Shown piece by piece: positions 1 to 8,300 of a DNA stretch of 64,000 bases. Numbering within the stretch: the stretch's first letter is position 1; each line of letters begins with the position of its first letter. The DNA comes from JANXVY01 sp040080145. Its GTDB lineage: Bacteria; Pseudomonadota; Alphaproteobacteria; Rhizobiales; Hyphomicrobiaceae. The notes below the pieces were generated by a model. That model searched no databases. It was given only the letters and a program-made list of their open reading frames with translations, and had not been told where the DNA came from. Where the stretch lies: contig JBEBJA010000074.1 in NCBI GenBank assembly GCA_040080145.1, forward strand, positions 62,001-126,000. The letters run 5' to 3'. The translations under genes were made by a program, and so were the position numbers.

Positions 1-1505
1 GCGGCGCTTTGGCGTGGCCCGGGGCCGTACTGCCGCCAGCCGTCAGCGCACTCAGCGCGTTTAGCCGCGAAGCAGGGGAAGTCTTGCGTCTGCCCTCCAA
101 TGCGATGGGGCTCGTTGGGTTTGCGTGCCTCTCAGGCCTTGGAGTCGCATTCATTGCGACGCTGCGGTTGTTTCGCGGACGCGATTTGCCCGCTGAGACG
201 GTGGCGGTGTATGCGGCGAGCGCGACGCTGACACCACTGCTGGTTTTGGCTTCAACTTATCTGCGCGTGGAGCAGCTTGCGACGTCGACGTGGTTTGGCC
301 TGCTGGGCGTTCTGCTGGCAGTGATCTTCGCGTTTGCTGCCGAGCGGTTCCAGAACGGTGAACTTGACGATTTCCCCGGAACGCGCCTTGCAACCGGCGT
401 GTTCTCATCTGCTGCGATCACGTCGGTTTGCCTTGGGATGGGCGCCGGACTTGATAGCCGGTATCTCGTCACGGCGCTGGCGTTGGCAGCGGCCGGGACG
501 GCCTACGTGGCCGGTCAAAAGGGTATCCGCGCGTTGCGGCACGTTGTGGCAGCGATCGCACTTTTGGTGCTGGCGCGGATTGGTTGGGATCCTCAAGCCA
601 TAGGTGCCGCTGTTGGGAGCTGGCCTTTGCTCAATTGGCTGATCGTTGGCTATGCGATCCCGGCAGGTGCTTTTTGGTATGCTGCGCAAACGCTGGAGAG
701 TGACCGGACGAGCACGGCGAGCCAGATGGCTTACGCGACGGCGATCCTGCTGGCGGCGCTGTTTATGTTCTTCGAAATTCACCACGCGCTTCATGGCGGG
801 GACATGCTGGCGGCGAAGTCGGGGCACGTCGAGCAGGGCCTCCTTGCGATTGTGGCATTCGGGATGTCGTTCGCGCTGCTGCAATTGGGGCTTGGGAAAT
901 CCAATCCGGTGTTCCGTATTGCGGAAATGGTGTTTGGGCTGATTTCGGCGGCGATTGTTGTGGTGGGTCTGGGGCTTGTCGAAAATCCCTATTTCTCCCG
1001 CGAAGCTGTTGTCGGGCCGCCGGTGCTCAGTTCGCTGCTGCTTGCCTATTTGCTGCCGGGCGCGGCTGCGGCTGTCCTTGCACGTGCCGTGCGACCACAC
1101 CGGCCCGGATGGTATACGGGGCTAACCGCCGTGCTCGCGCTGGGGTTGATCTTTATGTATGTGACGCTCGAAGTGCGCCACGTCTTCCACGGCGAACACA
1201 TTGGCATGTATCAGGCGCGCGCGGGTGGTGCGGAGCATTGGGTCATTTCCATGAGCTGGCTGGCCCTTGGGATCGCATTCCTGGCCTATGGCGTTTGGCG
1301 GCGTAGCCTTGAAGCCCGCTTTGGGTCTGCAGTCGTCGTACTGATGGCGGTCGCTAAGGTATTCCTGTTCGATCTTGCCGGGCTTACCGGCATCTGGCGG
1401 GCACTATCGTTCATCGCGTTGGGCATCGTGCTGATCGGAATCGGTCTCGTTTACCAGAACTTCGTTTTCGCAAAGGGATCAAAACCACTGGAAAATCAAC
1501 GCTAA
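1..1505 (+). CDS. DUF2339-type polytopic membrane protein (5' partial)
   Basis: The reading frame is open from the left edge of the window to a TAA at 1503-1505, so the true start lies upstream; the first possible codon inside the window is a TTG at 9. The roughly 500 visible residues are almost entirely hydrophobic helices separated by short loops, with two similar segments carrying FEIHHALHGGDM and LEVRHVFHGEHI. That repeated E-(I/V)-(H/R)-H motif in a many-helix protein fits the C-terminal part of the DUF2339 family, whose members are usually much longer and of unknown function. A small periplasmic-protein gene follows about 170 bp downstream on the same strand. The family call rests on the helix pattern and the repeated motif; no biochemical role can be given. 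Confidence 0.7.
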   Translation, partial: GALAWPGAVLPPAVSALSAFSREAGEVLRLPSNAMGLVGFACLSGLGVAFIATLRLFRGRDLPAETVAVYAASATLTPLLVLASTYLRVEQLATSTWFGLLGVLLAVIFAFAAERFQNGELDDFPGTRLATGVFSSAAITSVCLGMGAGLDSRYLVTALALAAAGTAYVAGQKGIRALRHVVAAIALLVLARIGWDPQAIGAAVGSWPLLNWLIVGYAIPAGAFWYAAQTLESDRTSTASQMAYATAILLAALFMFFEIHHALHGGDMLAAKSGHVEQGLLAIVAFGMSFALLQLGLGKSNPVFRIAEMVFGLISAAIVVVGLGLVENPYFSREAVVGPPVLSSLLLAYLLPGAAAAVLARAVRPHRPGWYTGLTAVLALGLIFMYVTLEVRHVFHGEHIGMYQARAGGAEHWVISMSWLALGIAFLAYGVWRRSLEARFGSAVVVLMAVAKVFLFDLAGLTGIWRALSFIALGIVLIGIGLVYQNFVFAKGSKPLENQR

Positions 1506-1673
1506 CCTGACGTCGGCCCTGCCAGGTTGGGGCGCGTTGCCGCAACGACAGCAAATTGGATGTGCGCTCGGCTTTGGTCATTATAGGGTCGGGACGATGC
1601 TGGTATACCCGCTTTAATCGAGCTGGGTTCCGGGTCGGGCATTGTTTTACATTTTGTTGGAGCGTCATTGATT

Positions 1674-2561
1674 ATGTTGGCTATCAGAACTGGGGTGCTG
1701 GCCGGTTTCTTTATGTGTTCGGTGATGACAGGGGCTTTCGCTCAGGCTCTTGCGCAAAATGTAGCGGCCACAGAGGCCATCACGGCCAAGACCGACGGGA
1801 AGCGCAAGATCAACCTTTCGGGCCGACAGCGGATGCTATCGCAATACATGGCCAAAGCGGTTTGCTTTGCAAATCTGCGTGTCGACGAAAAGTTGCAGCT
1901 CGACGAACTGCAAGTGGCGCATCATCTATTCGAACGCACGCTCGTTGAGTTGCGGGATGGTAGCCCCGTGCAAAGAATGCTGCCGGAAGAGGACCTTAAG
2001 ATCAACACGGCGCTCGATGAGGTGGAGAAGGTCTGGTACGTTTACGGCAAGGCGGTAAAGGTGCGGGACATGGTAGCCGTTGTTGACCAAAACCTAGCGG
2101 TGTTGTCCAAGAGCAACGATGTCGTGACGCTGTTTCAGAAGAAGTATGGAGCGGCGGACACTGTTGCCCCCGAAATTGCGGCAGCTTTGAATGTTTCCGG
2201 CCGCCAGCGGATGTTGACCCAGAAGGCCAGCAAGGAATTTTGCCTCGTTGCGTCAGGGATGGATGGGACAGGAAACCGCACCGCCCTCAAGGCGACACTC
2301 GAGTTGTTTGATAAGTCGATGGCTGGCCTCAAAGACGGGAGTGCGGAGTTGGGACTTGGCGCGGCACCCAGCAAAGCCATCATTGATCAGATTGGTAAGG
2401 TCAACGATGCGTGGACACCGATGAAGGCTATATTTGGCAAAGTCGCAGAGGGCGGCGCGCCATCGCCAGAAGATGTTGCGGCCATTTCCAAGCAGAATGT
2501 AGCCGTGATGGAAGCGGCGAACGTCATCGTTGGGTTATATGAGGCCGCCGGGGCCAAGTAG
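1674..2561 (+). CDS. Periplasmic protein with two tandem PilJ-type (type IV pili MCP N-terminal) domains
   Basis: A signal peptide is visible (hydrophobic stretch ending in GAFAQALAQ at about residues 8-30). The mature part holds two copies of one module: LSGRQRMLSQYMAKAVC near residue 47 and VSGRQRMLTQKASKEFC near residue 177. The SGRQRML(S/T)Q motif opens the PilJ/NarX-like sensor domain normally found outside the membrane in chemotaxis transducers and nitrate sensors. Here there is no second membrane helix and no signalling domain, so it is probably a free periplasmic binding or sensor-like protein. GGAG at 1659-1662 fits the ATG at 1674; a TTG at 1668 is an alternative. The ligand is unknown. 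Confidence 0.75.
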   Translation: MLAIRTGVLAGFFMCSVMTGAFAQALAQNVAATEAITAKTDGKRKINLSGRQRMLSQYMAKAVCFANLRVDEKLQLDELQVAHHLFERTLVELRDGSPVQRMLPEEDLKINTALDEVEKVWYVYGKAVKVRDMVAVVDQNLAVLSKSNDVVTLFQKKYGAADTVAPEIAAALNVSGRQRMLTQKASKEFCLVASGMDGTGNRTALKATLELFDKSMAGLKDGSAELGLGAAPSKAIIDQIGKVNDAWTPMKAIFGKVAEGGAPSPEDVAAISKQNVAVMEAANVIVGLYEAAGAK

Positions 2562-2642
2562 GGCGGTTGTGCGTTGCTTTGCGGCAGTAAATCCGTGATG
2601 CCATGGTCCGGTTGAAGGTTGATTCACCGGGAGTGAGCTAGC

Positions 2643-3065
2643 ATGGTCGTCGCGAATGTCCGTAGTATGTGTGCAATCGGCCAATCGGGGCAGCTTGGTT
2701 TGCATGGAGTGCTGCCTTGGGAAGGGCGGCGCGAACAGCCGTTTGTGGACGACGTGGCGCGGTTTTTTGAGGTGACGCGGGGGCATGTGCTGCTGGCTGG
2801 TCCCAAAACAATCGCTTCGGTGCCAGCGTTTGCCTTCGAAGACCGGACGATTGCAGTCATCCGCTCAGGCATGAAGCCGGAAGCTGTGTTCGCCGCCTAT
2901 CCCGGCCGCATTATCTATATCGGCGGCGGTCCGATCGTGTGGGATGTTTACGCGCCCTACATCGCGCACTGGGATATTACGAGGCTGCCCTACGATGGTC
3001 CGGCTGACCGCTGGTTCAAGCCGGAATGGCTTGTTGCGGGCGGGACAGCAAAGCCTTCAGCTTAG
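2643..3065 (+). CDS. Dihydrofolate reductase-like protein
   Basis: A 140-residue protein that follows the DHFR pattern: an N-terminal strand (ANVRSMCAIGQSGQLG) leading to LPWEG, an acidic segment (VDDVARFFE) where the catalytic acid of DHFR would lie, a middle LLAGPKTI in place of the usual cofactor-binding GRKT, and IIYIGGGPIVWDVYAPYI matching the second glycine-rich NADPH-binding turn. It is shorter than FolA (about 160-170 residues) and rather divergent, so it may be a DHFR paralogue acting on another pterin or an unknown substrate. The ATG at 2643 closely follows the sequence GGGAGTGAG at 2629-2637. It converges with the minus-strand gene at 3057 and overlaps it by 9 bp. Confidence 0.65.
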   Translation: MVVANVRSMCAIGQSGQLGLHGVLPWEGRREQPFVDDVARFFEVTRGHVLLAGPKTIASVPAFAFEDRTIAVIRSGMKPEAVFAAYPGRIIYIGGGPIVWDVYAPYIAHWDITRLPYDGPADRWFKPEWLVAGGTAKPSA

Positions 3066-3572
3066 CGAGCGGCGGAGGGCCGCGAGCAGTGTGCCGTGAA
3101 CGTAGAGCCAGTAGACGGCACTGACGGCGGCCACACCGAGCGCAATTGAAAGCGGGCTGTACCAGCCGCGCGAAGGCGCATAGGAGGCAATGCGTGCCTT
3201 GGTGTCGTCGACGGCGACGGTCAACGTCTGCAGGCGCTCCTGTACGGATTCGCGGAACACATGGCTGAGGATGGGTACGGAAAGCTTCCAGGCGCGGCGC
3301 GCGAGGAGGCCGCTCATTCCCGAGACCGCAGGGTCGTCGATCCAATAGGTGGTGGTGACCTTGTTGCCGGTGCGTTCGAAATTCACGCGGACGAAGATCG
3401 TGTAATGGGCTGGTAGGTACGCGGCAGCTTTTGCGCGGATGCGCTCGGCGAGGTCGAGGCGCAGGGCGTCGAGTTCGCGGTAAAGCTGTGACTGCACGGC
3501 CTCCGAAGACAGGTCCAGACCCTCGGCTTTGGGTTGGAGTATGCCGGTCAATTCGATCTTGAGTATGCGCAT
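3057..3572 (-). CDS. Hypothetical protein with C-terminal membrane helix
   Basis: I do not recognise this 171-residue protein. The start is set at the ATG 3570-3572 (MRILKIELTG), because the longer frame runs back through the fadL terminator at 3637-3671. The protein opens with an amphipathic segment and has a central charged region with a strand rich in hydrophobic residues (YTIFVRVNFERTGNKVTTTY). Near the C-terminus is one strong helix (LSIALGVAAVSAVYWLYVHG, about residues 141-160). The layout suggests a membrane-anchored cytoplasmic or periplasmic domain. It lies downstream of fadL on the same strand but beyond its terminator, so it probably has its own promoter. Confidence 0.6.
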   Translation of the reverse strand: MRILKIELTGILQPKAEGLDLSSEAVQSQLYRELDALRLDLAERIRAKAAAYLPAHYTIFVRVNFERTGNKVTTTYWIDDPAVSGMSGLLARRAWKLSVPILSHVFRESVQERLQTLTVAVDDTKARIASYAPSRGWYSPLSIALGVAAVSAVYWLYVHGTLLAALRRSLS

Positions 3573-3636
3573 CGACTGTCCCCGATCACGGCACCAGAAT
3601 TTTGCCGCTTCGCACAGTCTACACGCTATCAAGCAA

Positions 3637-3671
3637 AAAGAGGGCGCGGCATTGTCTGCCGCGCCCTCTTT
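3637..3671 (-). terminator. Rho-independent terminator downstream of fadL
   Basis: A perfect 15-bp stem (left arm 3637-3651, right arm 3657-3671, loop TTGTC) is followed on the minus strand by a run of T. It begins 17 bp after the fadL stop codon at 3688. Confidence 0.9.
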
Positions 3672-3687
3672 CAATCATGCGTCAGTA

Positions 3688-4986
3688 TCAGTTGAGCTTC
3701 ATGCGCATGCCGAGCGAGATGATGTCCACGCTGGCGTCGAGGTCGGCTTTGATGAAATTTGTATTCGTCACGTTCCAGCGGTCAACTTGGGCGGCCTCGA
3801 CGAACACATGGCTGTAACCGAAGTCGACTGTGGTTGCTGCATTGACGTTGTAGGAGAAGCCGATGCTGGCCCAGATCCGGTCTGCGTCGGGAATGCTCGT
3901 GATGCGCTCGGTGGCTTTGGTGATTGGCGAGATTTCGTAAGCGCCGCCGGCACGAACCGTCAACTGCTTGTTGACGTCATACTCGAGACCGCCTGAGAAG
4001 AAATAGCCGTCTTCCCACTTGCCGCTGATCTGGGCGACGGAGGTACCAGCACCGGTGACCGCGCCGCCTTTGGTGACTACGCGACCGGTGCTGTCTTGAA
4101 TGACTTCAAGACCGCCAAACCGGCTCCAGTCAGTCCACTCGACAGTTGCCAGCAAGCGCATGTTGGGTGTGATTGCTTGGACCAAGCTGAGGTTGACGAT
4201 GTCAGGAAGACGAAGGTCAACCTTGGCGCTTACGCCGGCAGCGAAAAAGCCGCCGGAAACCGACGCATCGGAGGCGAAGCGACCATCGAGTTCATGGGTC
4301 ATCTGCGAGCGCCAGCCGAGGCCGATGCGCGTTGAAGGGGTTGGGGTATACATCAAACCAGCGGTCGCGCCGACGGCAAGGCTGTCACCTTCATAGAAGG
4401 TAGAGGCGCGGGTTGGGGCAAGGGTGGCGAATTTGAAAACGCCCTTGGCATATTCAAACTGCGCGCCAACACCGACCGACAGCTTTTCAGAGAACTTGTA
4501 ACCCAGTGTCGGGTTGAAGTTTACGGTGAACAGGCGTGATGACGCACCAACCGTCGAACCAGCCCAGGGCTGGTCAGGCTCGGTCTTCAGGCCGAATGGC
4601 GAATTCACGCCAAGACCAATATACATCTTGGGGTCGTGCTTGAACTGGTAGTTGACATACGACGCCGGGACATAAGCGTTAATGCCGATATCCGTTGTTT
4701 GATTAGCCGTTGGGAACGAGCTGGACGTCGCTGTAAATTTGGCTTCCGGGAGAATGACCGAAAGGCTCGCGTCGGAGTTCATGCCGTCGAGCGAGGTCAC
4801 GGCTGCCGAGTTCATGAACATGGCGCTGAGTGCGGTGCTGGCACCGGCACCGGCGAACGAAGCGCCCTGGCCCAATGCGCCCTGCTCGCGAACGAAGAAG
4901 CCGCCAGCCATGGCCGAGCTGGCCCCGATCCCTACCGCGACCGCGATTGCGGCTCCGCGGCCAATTGCTTGTGTGATGCGCGCCAT
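3688..4986 (-). CDS. fadL: FadL-family outer membrane long-chain fatty acid / hydrophobic compound transporter
   Basis: A 432-residue beta-barrel protein of the OMPP1/FadL/TodX family, which moves long-chain fatty acids or other hydrophobic compounds across the outer membrane. The signal peptide ends at SSAMA and is followed by GGFFVREQGALGQGASFAGAG, the typical N-terminal hatch start, with NSAAVT and later GLGVNSPFGL matching family landmarks. The rest alternates polar and hydrophobic residues as in a barrel, and it ends MRMKLN; the last residue is not the usual aromatic. The start is the ATG at 4984-4986 with GGGGAA just upstream. The 250-bp upstream region carries its promoter. Confidence 0.9.
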   Translation of the reverse strand: MARITQAIGRGAAIAVAVGIGASSAMAGGFFVREQGALGQGASFAGAGASTALSAMFMNSAAVTSLDGMNSDASLSVILPEAKFTATSSSFPTANQTTDIGINAYVPASYVNYQFKHDPKMYIGLGVNSPFGLKTEPDQPWAGSTVGASSRLFTVNFNPTLGYKFSEKLSVGVGAQFEYAKGVFKFATLAPTRASTFYEGDSLAVGATAGLMYTPTPSTRIGLGWRSQMTHELDGRFASDASVSGGFFAAGVSAKVDLRLPDIVNLSLVQAITPNMRLLATVEWTDWSRFGGLEVIQDSTGRVVTKGGAVTGAGTSVAQISGKWEDGYFFSGGLEYDVNKQLTVRAGGAYEISPITKATERITSIPDADRIWASIGFSYNVNAATTVDFGYSHVFVEAAQVDRWNVTNTNFIKADLDASVDIISLGMRMKLN

Positions 4987-5236
4987 GAAGGTTCCCCAGT
5001 TAATCCCGTGGTGTGGTTGCACCAACGCTGTTCTTTAGATCTAGCCTTCGTTTTGACACGACTGCATAGGACTTGGGCAAGCGTCGAATGGGGTGTGCAG
5101 TGCACAAAAGTTCCGTTTGCGACGATGTTGTGATCTTTCGATCACTAAACGCATCGCGTGTTAACGCATTGGTCAACTTATTTTGTGTGGCGGCCGTGCT
5201 TCGACCTAAGCGCTGCTTCAGTGTCGGGTCTCTCCG

Positions 5237-6001
5237 TCAGTTGCCGATGCCGGTAAAGAACCAGCGACCAAGGCCGACGGTGAAGACGAGTGCGCCCCAA
5301 AGGGAATGTTCGAGCCAGACGGCCCACAGCGAGCGGGTGGCGACGTAACGGTAGGCAAACAGGCAGCCAACGATAGCCGTGGACCAGACGGCAAAAGCGT
5401 TGCCCATGACGATGTGGGCGTAGCCGAACAGGAGGCCATTGATGAGGATGGCGAGGGCGATCTGGCGTCCAAACAGCGGGCCGTAGCGGTGGAAAAAGAA
5501 CGTCCGGAACACCAGCTCCTGTACGATTACCGAGATCACTGGGTAGAGCAGGATGATGCGCTTGAAGGTCTCCGGGCGGCGCGTTGGGAATTCGAGGAAA
5601 AGGTTGGGGTGGATGGCCTGCATGTAGGCGGCGACAGCACCGCCAGCGATCACAAAGACGGCGATGATCCCAAAGAATGCGCGCCAGCCAAAGCCGCGCG
5701 TCAGTTCGCGGGCGAGCGAGAACGAGCGGTCGGCGAGGAGGTATATCAGGACGCCGAGCAGGATGGGCATCAAGGCGATGAAGAGGCCGATCTGGCCGCT
5801 GGGGACGAAGCGTTCCAGCAAAGTGCGGACAAAGGAGCCATGTAACACGTCGTCCATTGCCAGCGGCGCAAGGCCGAAAATTGCGAGCATTTCGACGGCG
5901 AGCCATAGCCTGCCCGACGCCGACGGCATGCGCTGAGTGAGGGTTCCGCCAGCAGCCAAGCCTACAGCCGCTGGGGCGGCGACGGTTTCCGGCTGGCTCA
6001 C
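5237..6001 (-). CDS. CPBP (CAAX/ABI) family intramembrane protease-like protein
   Basis: A 254-residue protein with about eight membrane helices. Motif 1 of the CPBP family, usually EExxxR, appears as QELVFR (about residues 162-167), so the first glutamate is replaced by glutamine. Motif 2 appears as FGYAHI and a late HSLWG corresponds to the third conserved block. CPBP members cleave prenylated proteins or bacteriocin-related peptides inside the membrane, and many bacterial ones have unknown substrates. The start codon overlaps the stop of the upstream 2OG-Fe(II) oxygenase gene by 4 bp, so the two are translationally coupled. The glutamate change may reduce or abolish proteolysis. Confidence 0.8.
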   Translation of the reverse strand: MSQPETVAAPAAVGLAAGGTLTQRMPSASGRLWLAVEMLAIFGLAPLAMDDVLHGSFVRTLLERFVPSGQIGLFIALMPILLGVLIYLLADRSFSLARELTRGFGWRAFFGIIAVFVIAGGAVAAYMQAIHPNLFLEFPTRRPETFKRIILLYPVISVIVQELVFRTFFFHRYGPLFGRQIALAILINGLLFGYAHIVMGNAFAVWSTAIVGCLFAYRYVATRSLWAVWLEHSLWGALVFTVGLGRWFFTGIGN

Positions 6002-6618
6002 GCGGCGGTCATCTTTTTGACGGCGGCGGAGATCTTGTGGCGGATTTTGTGCCAGCCGCGCGAGCCCTCGGACGTCATCCAGTTCATCTGTAGTGAGCGC
6101 CGCGGGCCATCAAAGGGATGGTGGCCATGCCAAGAGGTGTCGGAGCGCTTGAAAACGAGGAGCGTGCCGTTGTCAGGGGGGACTTCGGCGACGAAATCAT
6201 CGACGTTGTGGCCGTTCTTTAGAATACGGAGGCGACCGCCGGGCTGCTGCCAGTTTTCGTTGAGATAAAGCAGGACGGTGATGATCTTGTCCTTGCTGTC
6301 GGTGTGAATCTGGCCGTCCTTGGCGCGGGTGTAGGCGCGCAGGGAGTACATCTTGGGCTTATCTGTCAGGTCGACGCTGAACTTCTGCTCGATGGCCTTC
6401 TGAAATTCCGGGCTGTCGAGTTCGTCGATGACTTCCTTGATGGTCATGCCGGCGTTTAAGCTTTCGATAGGGAACGAACCGCCCGCCTTGATGTCGGGAT
6501 AGGTGGCGTTGACCTTGGAAATGGACTGTGCCGACAGAAAGCCTGGGACGACCGTGAATTGATAAGGGCTAGTTTCGACTTTGGCATCGAGCAGCTTGGC
6601 GAGATTCAAATGGGCCAT
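5998..6618 (-). CDS. 2-oxoglutarate/Fe(II)-dependent oxygenase (prolyl 4-hydroxylase-like)
   Basis: A 206-residue double-stranded beta-helix oxygenase. The iron ligands are visible as HTD (in QIHTDSKDKI, about residues 116-125) and the distal His in SWHGHHPF, followed by the 2-oxoglutarate-binding Arg in GPRRSLQMNW. The middle strand VLLYLNENWQQPGGRLRI is typical of the P4H/2OG-Fe(II) fold. The start is the ATG at 6616-6618 with AGGAA a few bases upstream; the longer frame overlaps the neighbouring gene's end and is unlikely. It is coupled to the CPBP gene downstream. The substrate is unknown; similar proteins act on sugars, peptides or lipids. Confidence 0.85.
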   Translation of the reverse strand: MAHLNLAKLLDAKVETSPYQFTVVPGFLSAQSISKVNATYPDIKAGGSFPIESLNAGMTIKEVIDELDSPEFQKAIEQKFSVDLTDKPKMYSLRAYTRAKDGQIHTDSKDKIITVLLYLNENWQQPGGRLRILKNGHNVDDFVAEVPPDNGTLLVFKRSDTSWHGHHPFDGPRRSLQMNWMTSEGSRGWHKIRHKISAAVKKMTAA

Positions 6619-6662
6619 GAGGGTTCCTGGTTTAAGGAGCGGTCGAGGGCTGACTGAAGGGA

Positions 6663-7754
6663 TTAGGGACGCCAGCGCGCCCTGATTTCGGCGGCGATCA
6701 TAGCGGCGGAATCGATAGGTGGGTATGCCCAATGATCGAGCCGGTCAAAATGGCTGGGGAGCGGCCTGGTTGCGCCGCTGGCTGCCAATCCGTCGTGGAA
6801 GCGGCTGAACTTGGCCGAACCGCCCGAGGGCGTGAACACGTAGACCGGTTTGCCCGTCGCGCAAGCTTCCCCGCACATATTCACACTATCGGCGGTGACG
6901 ACCAGCATATCGGCGTGGGCGATAAACTGCGGATATGGGTTGTCGCCGTGGCCATCCCAGAGAATGCGAGGGTGGTTGGCGGTTGCTCCATCGGCGGCCC
7001 GGATCAGACGCTTATGGGAGCGGCGCGACGGTGTAATCATGAAGCTGGCACCCCGTGTGCCGAGTGAGGCAAGTGCGCCTGCGAAACGGTCGTCGTCGGC
7101 TTCGGAAAACTCGTAAACGCCGTTCTTGCCGCCGAGAATGACCGCTACGCGCGGACTAGGGAGGGCCGCGATGGCAGCGGGCACATCAGCGCGCAGGGCG
7201 GCGAGGCGGGCGTTCGAGAAGCTATGGGGGGCTGTCAAGGTCGTGACGACGTTTTGTCCACGCCGTGTGTCGTGTGCGGGCACCCAGATGAGGTCGGCGG
7301 TGCCGGGCCCGGTTTTGGGATCTTGGAGGACAACGGTGAACGTCTTGGACCCGGCGCGCCGTTTGAGGGCCCGGACATAGGGGATGCTGGCGCGGCCGGT
7401 GGCAATAGCAATAGCGGGCCAGGGTTCAGCGAATTTGCTGCCGGGCTGACCAAAGCGTTCCGACGGTGCGACCGGCCCCCAAGGCGCGGCAACCGCCCAG
7501 ATGCCGCGTGGAGCGACGTGCTTGAACTCATATGTGATGCCGAGACTATCAGCGACGCCGCGCGCCTGTACGTCCATGCCGGCTTTGCCGTCGGTTATGA
7601 TCCAGCCGTGGTGGGCTGCAGGGGAAGCGGGTTCGGCCAAAATTTCCTCGTGAGGGATGATGATTGGGGAGCGGGTTGCCGGTATGACTGCGCTTTTGGC
7701 GGATCGGCGGGCGATCTGTCGAGGGTCTTTCCCGCCGCAGTGTTTGCATGACAT
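6663..7754 (-). CDS. Mitochondrial fission ELM1-like family protein
   Basis: A 363-residue protein of the ELM1 / nucleoside-diphosphate-sugar epimerase-like family, found in alphaproteobacteria and plants. Visible landmarks are WIITDGKAGMD near the N-terminus, VLQDPKTGPGTADLIWVPAHD in the middle, AVILGGKNG opening the second half, and VTADSVNMCGEACATGKPVYVF near the end, the last resembling a GT-B glycosyltransferase donor-binding loop. The predicted start (ATG 7752-7754) gives an unusual N-terminal tail with CKHCGG. It is divergent from the Lrp gene, 38 bp away. The biochemical role in bacteria is unknown; a glycosyltransferase-like fold is inferred. Confidence 0.75.
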   Translation of the reverse strand: MSCKHCGGKDPRQIARRSAKSAVIPATRSPIIIPHEEILAEPASPAAHHGWIITDGKAGMDVQARGVADSLGITYEFKHVAPRGIWAVAAPWGPVAPSERFGQPGSKFAEPWPAIAIATGRASIPYVRALKRRAGSKTFTVVLQDPKTGPGTADLIWVPAHDTRRGQNVVTTLTAPHSFSNARLAALRADVPAAIAALPSPRVAVILGGKNGVYEFSEADDDRFAGALASLGTRGASFMITPSRRSHKRLIRAADGATANHPRILWDGHGDNPYPQFIAHADMLVVTADSVNMCGEACATGKPVYVFTPSGGSAKFSRFHDGLAASGATRPLPSHFDRLDHWAYPPIDSAAMIAAEIRARWRP

Positions 7755-7792
7755 AAGCGGGCAGTCATTCAAAACAGGGATGCGGCAACGCG

Positions 7793-8278
7793 ATGGCCAT
7801 ACGGCTGGATGCAATCGACTGGCGGATACTGCGGGAATTGCAGGCAGAAGGCCGGATCACAAACCTGGCGCTTGCCGAGAAGGTGGGGCTATCGCCGCCA
7901 CCATGTCTGCGGCGCGTGCGCGCGCTGGAAGAAGCGGGTGTCATCAGCGGCTACACGGTGCTGCTTGATGAGAAGATGCTGGGATTTTCGGTTGAGGCCT
8001 TCGTGCTGGTGGGGCTGCATAGCCAATCGGACGCGGATCTGAGGGCGTTCGAAAACCGCATTCTGGCGTGGCCGTTCGTGCGTCAAGCGCACATGCTGTC
8101 TGGCGAAACCGACTACGTTCTCCAGTGCATGGCCCCGGACCTCGATTCGTTTCACGATTTTGTGTTGCGGGAAGTGACGCGTGTTCCCAACGTCGCCAGC
8201 GTCAAGACGCACTTGGCCATTAAACGTGCCAAGCGCGAGCCCGGCGTGCCATTCCCTGGTGGCGGGCCGGTCGGGTAG
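7793..8278 (+). CDS. Lrp/AsnC family transcriptional regulator
   Basis: A 161-residue Lrp-type regulator. Residues 4-60 form the winged helix-turn-helix (LDAIDWRILRELQAEGRITN then LSPPPCLRRVRALEEAGVI). Residues 70-140 form the RAM/AsnC ligand-binding domain with MLSGETDYVLQCMAPDLDSF, the stretch that binds amino acids in the family. It is divergent from the ELM1-like gene and 22 bp upstream of the P450 gene on the same strand, which it may control. The effector amino acid cannot be predicted. Confidence 0.9.
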   Translation: MAIRLDAIDWRILRELQAEGRITNLALAEKVGLSPPPCLRRVRALEEAGVISGYTVLLDEKMLGFSVEAFVLVGLHSQSDADLRAFENRILAWPFVRQAHMLSGETDYVLQCMAPDLDSFHDFVLREVTRVPNVASVKTHLAIKRAKREPGVPFPGGGPVG

Positions 8279-8300
8279 AATGTGCCGGTGAGAGGCTTGG

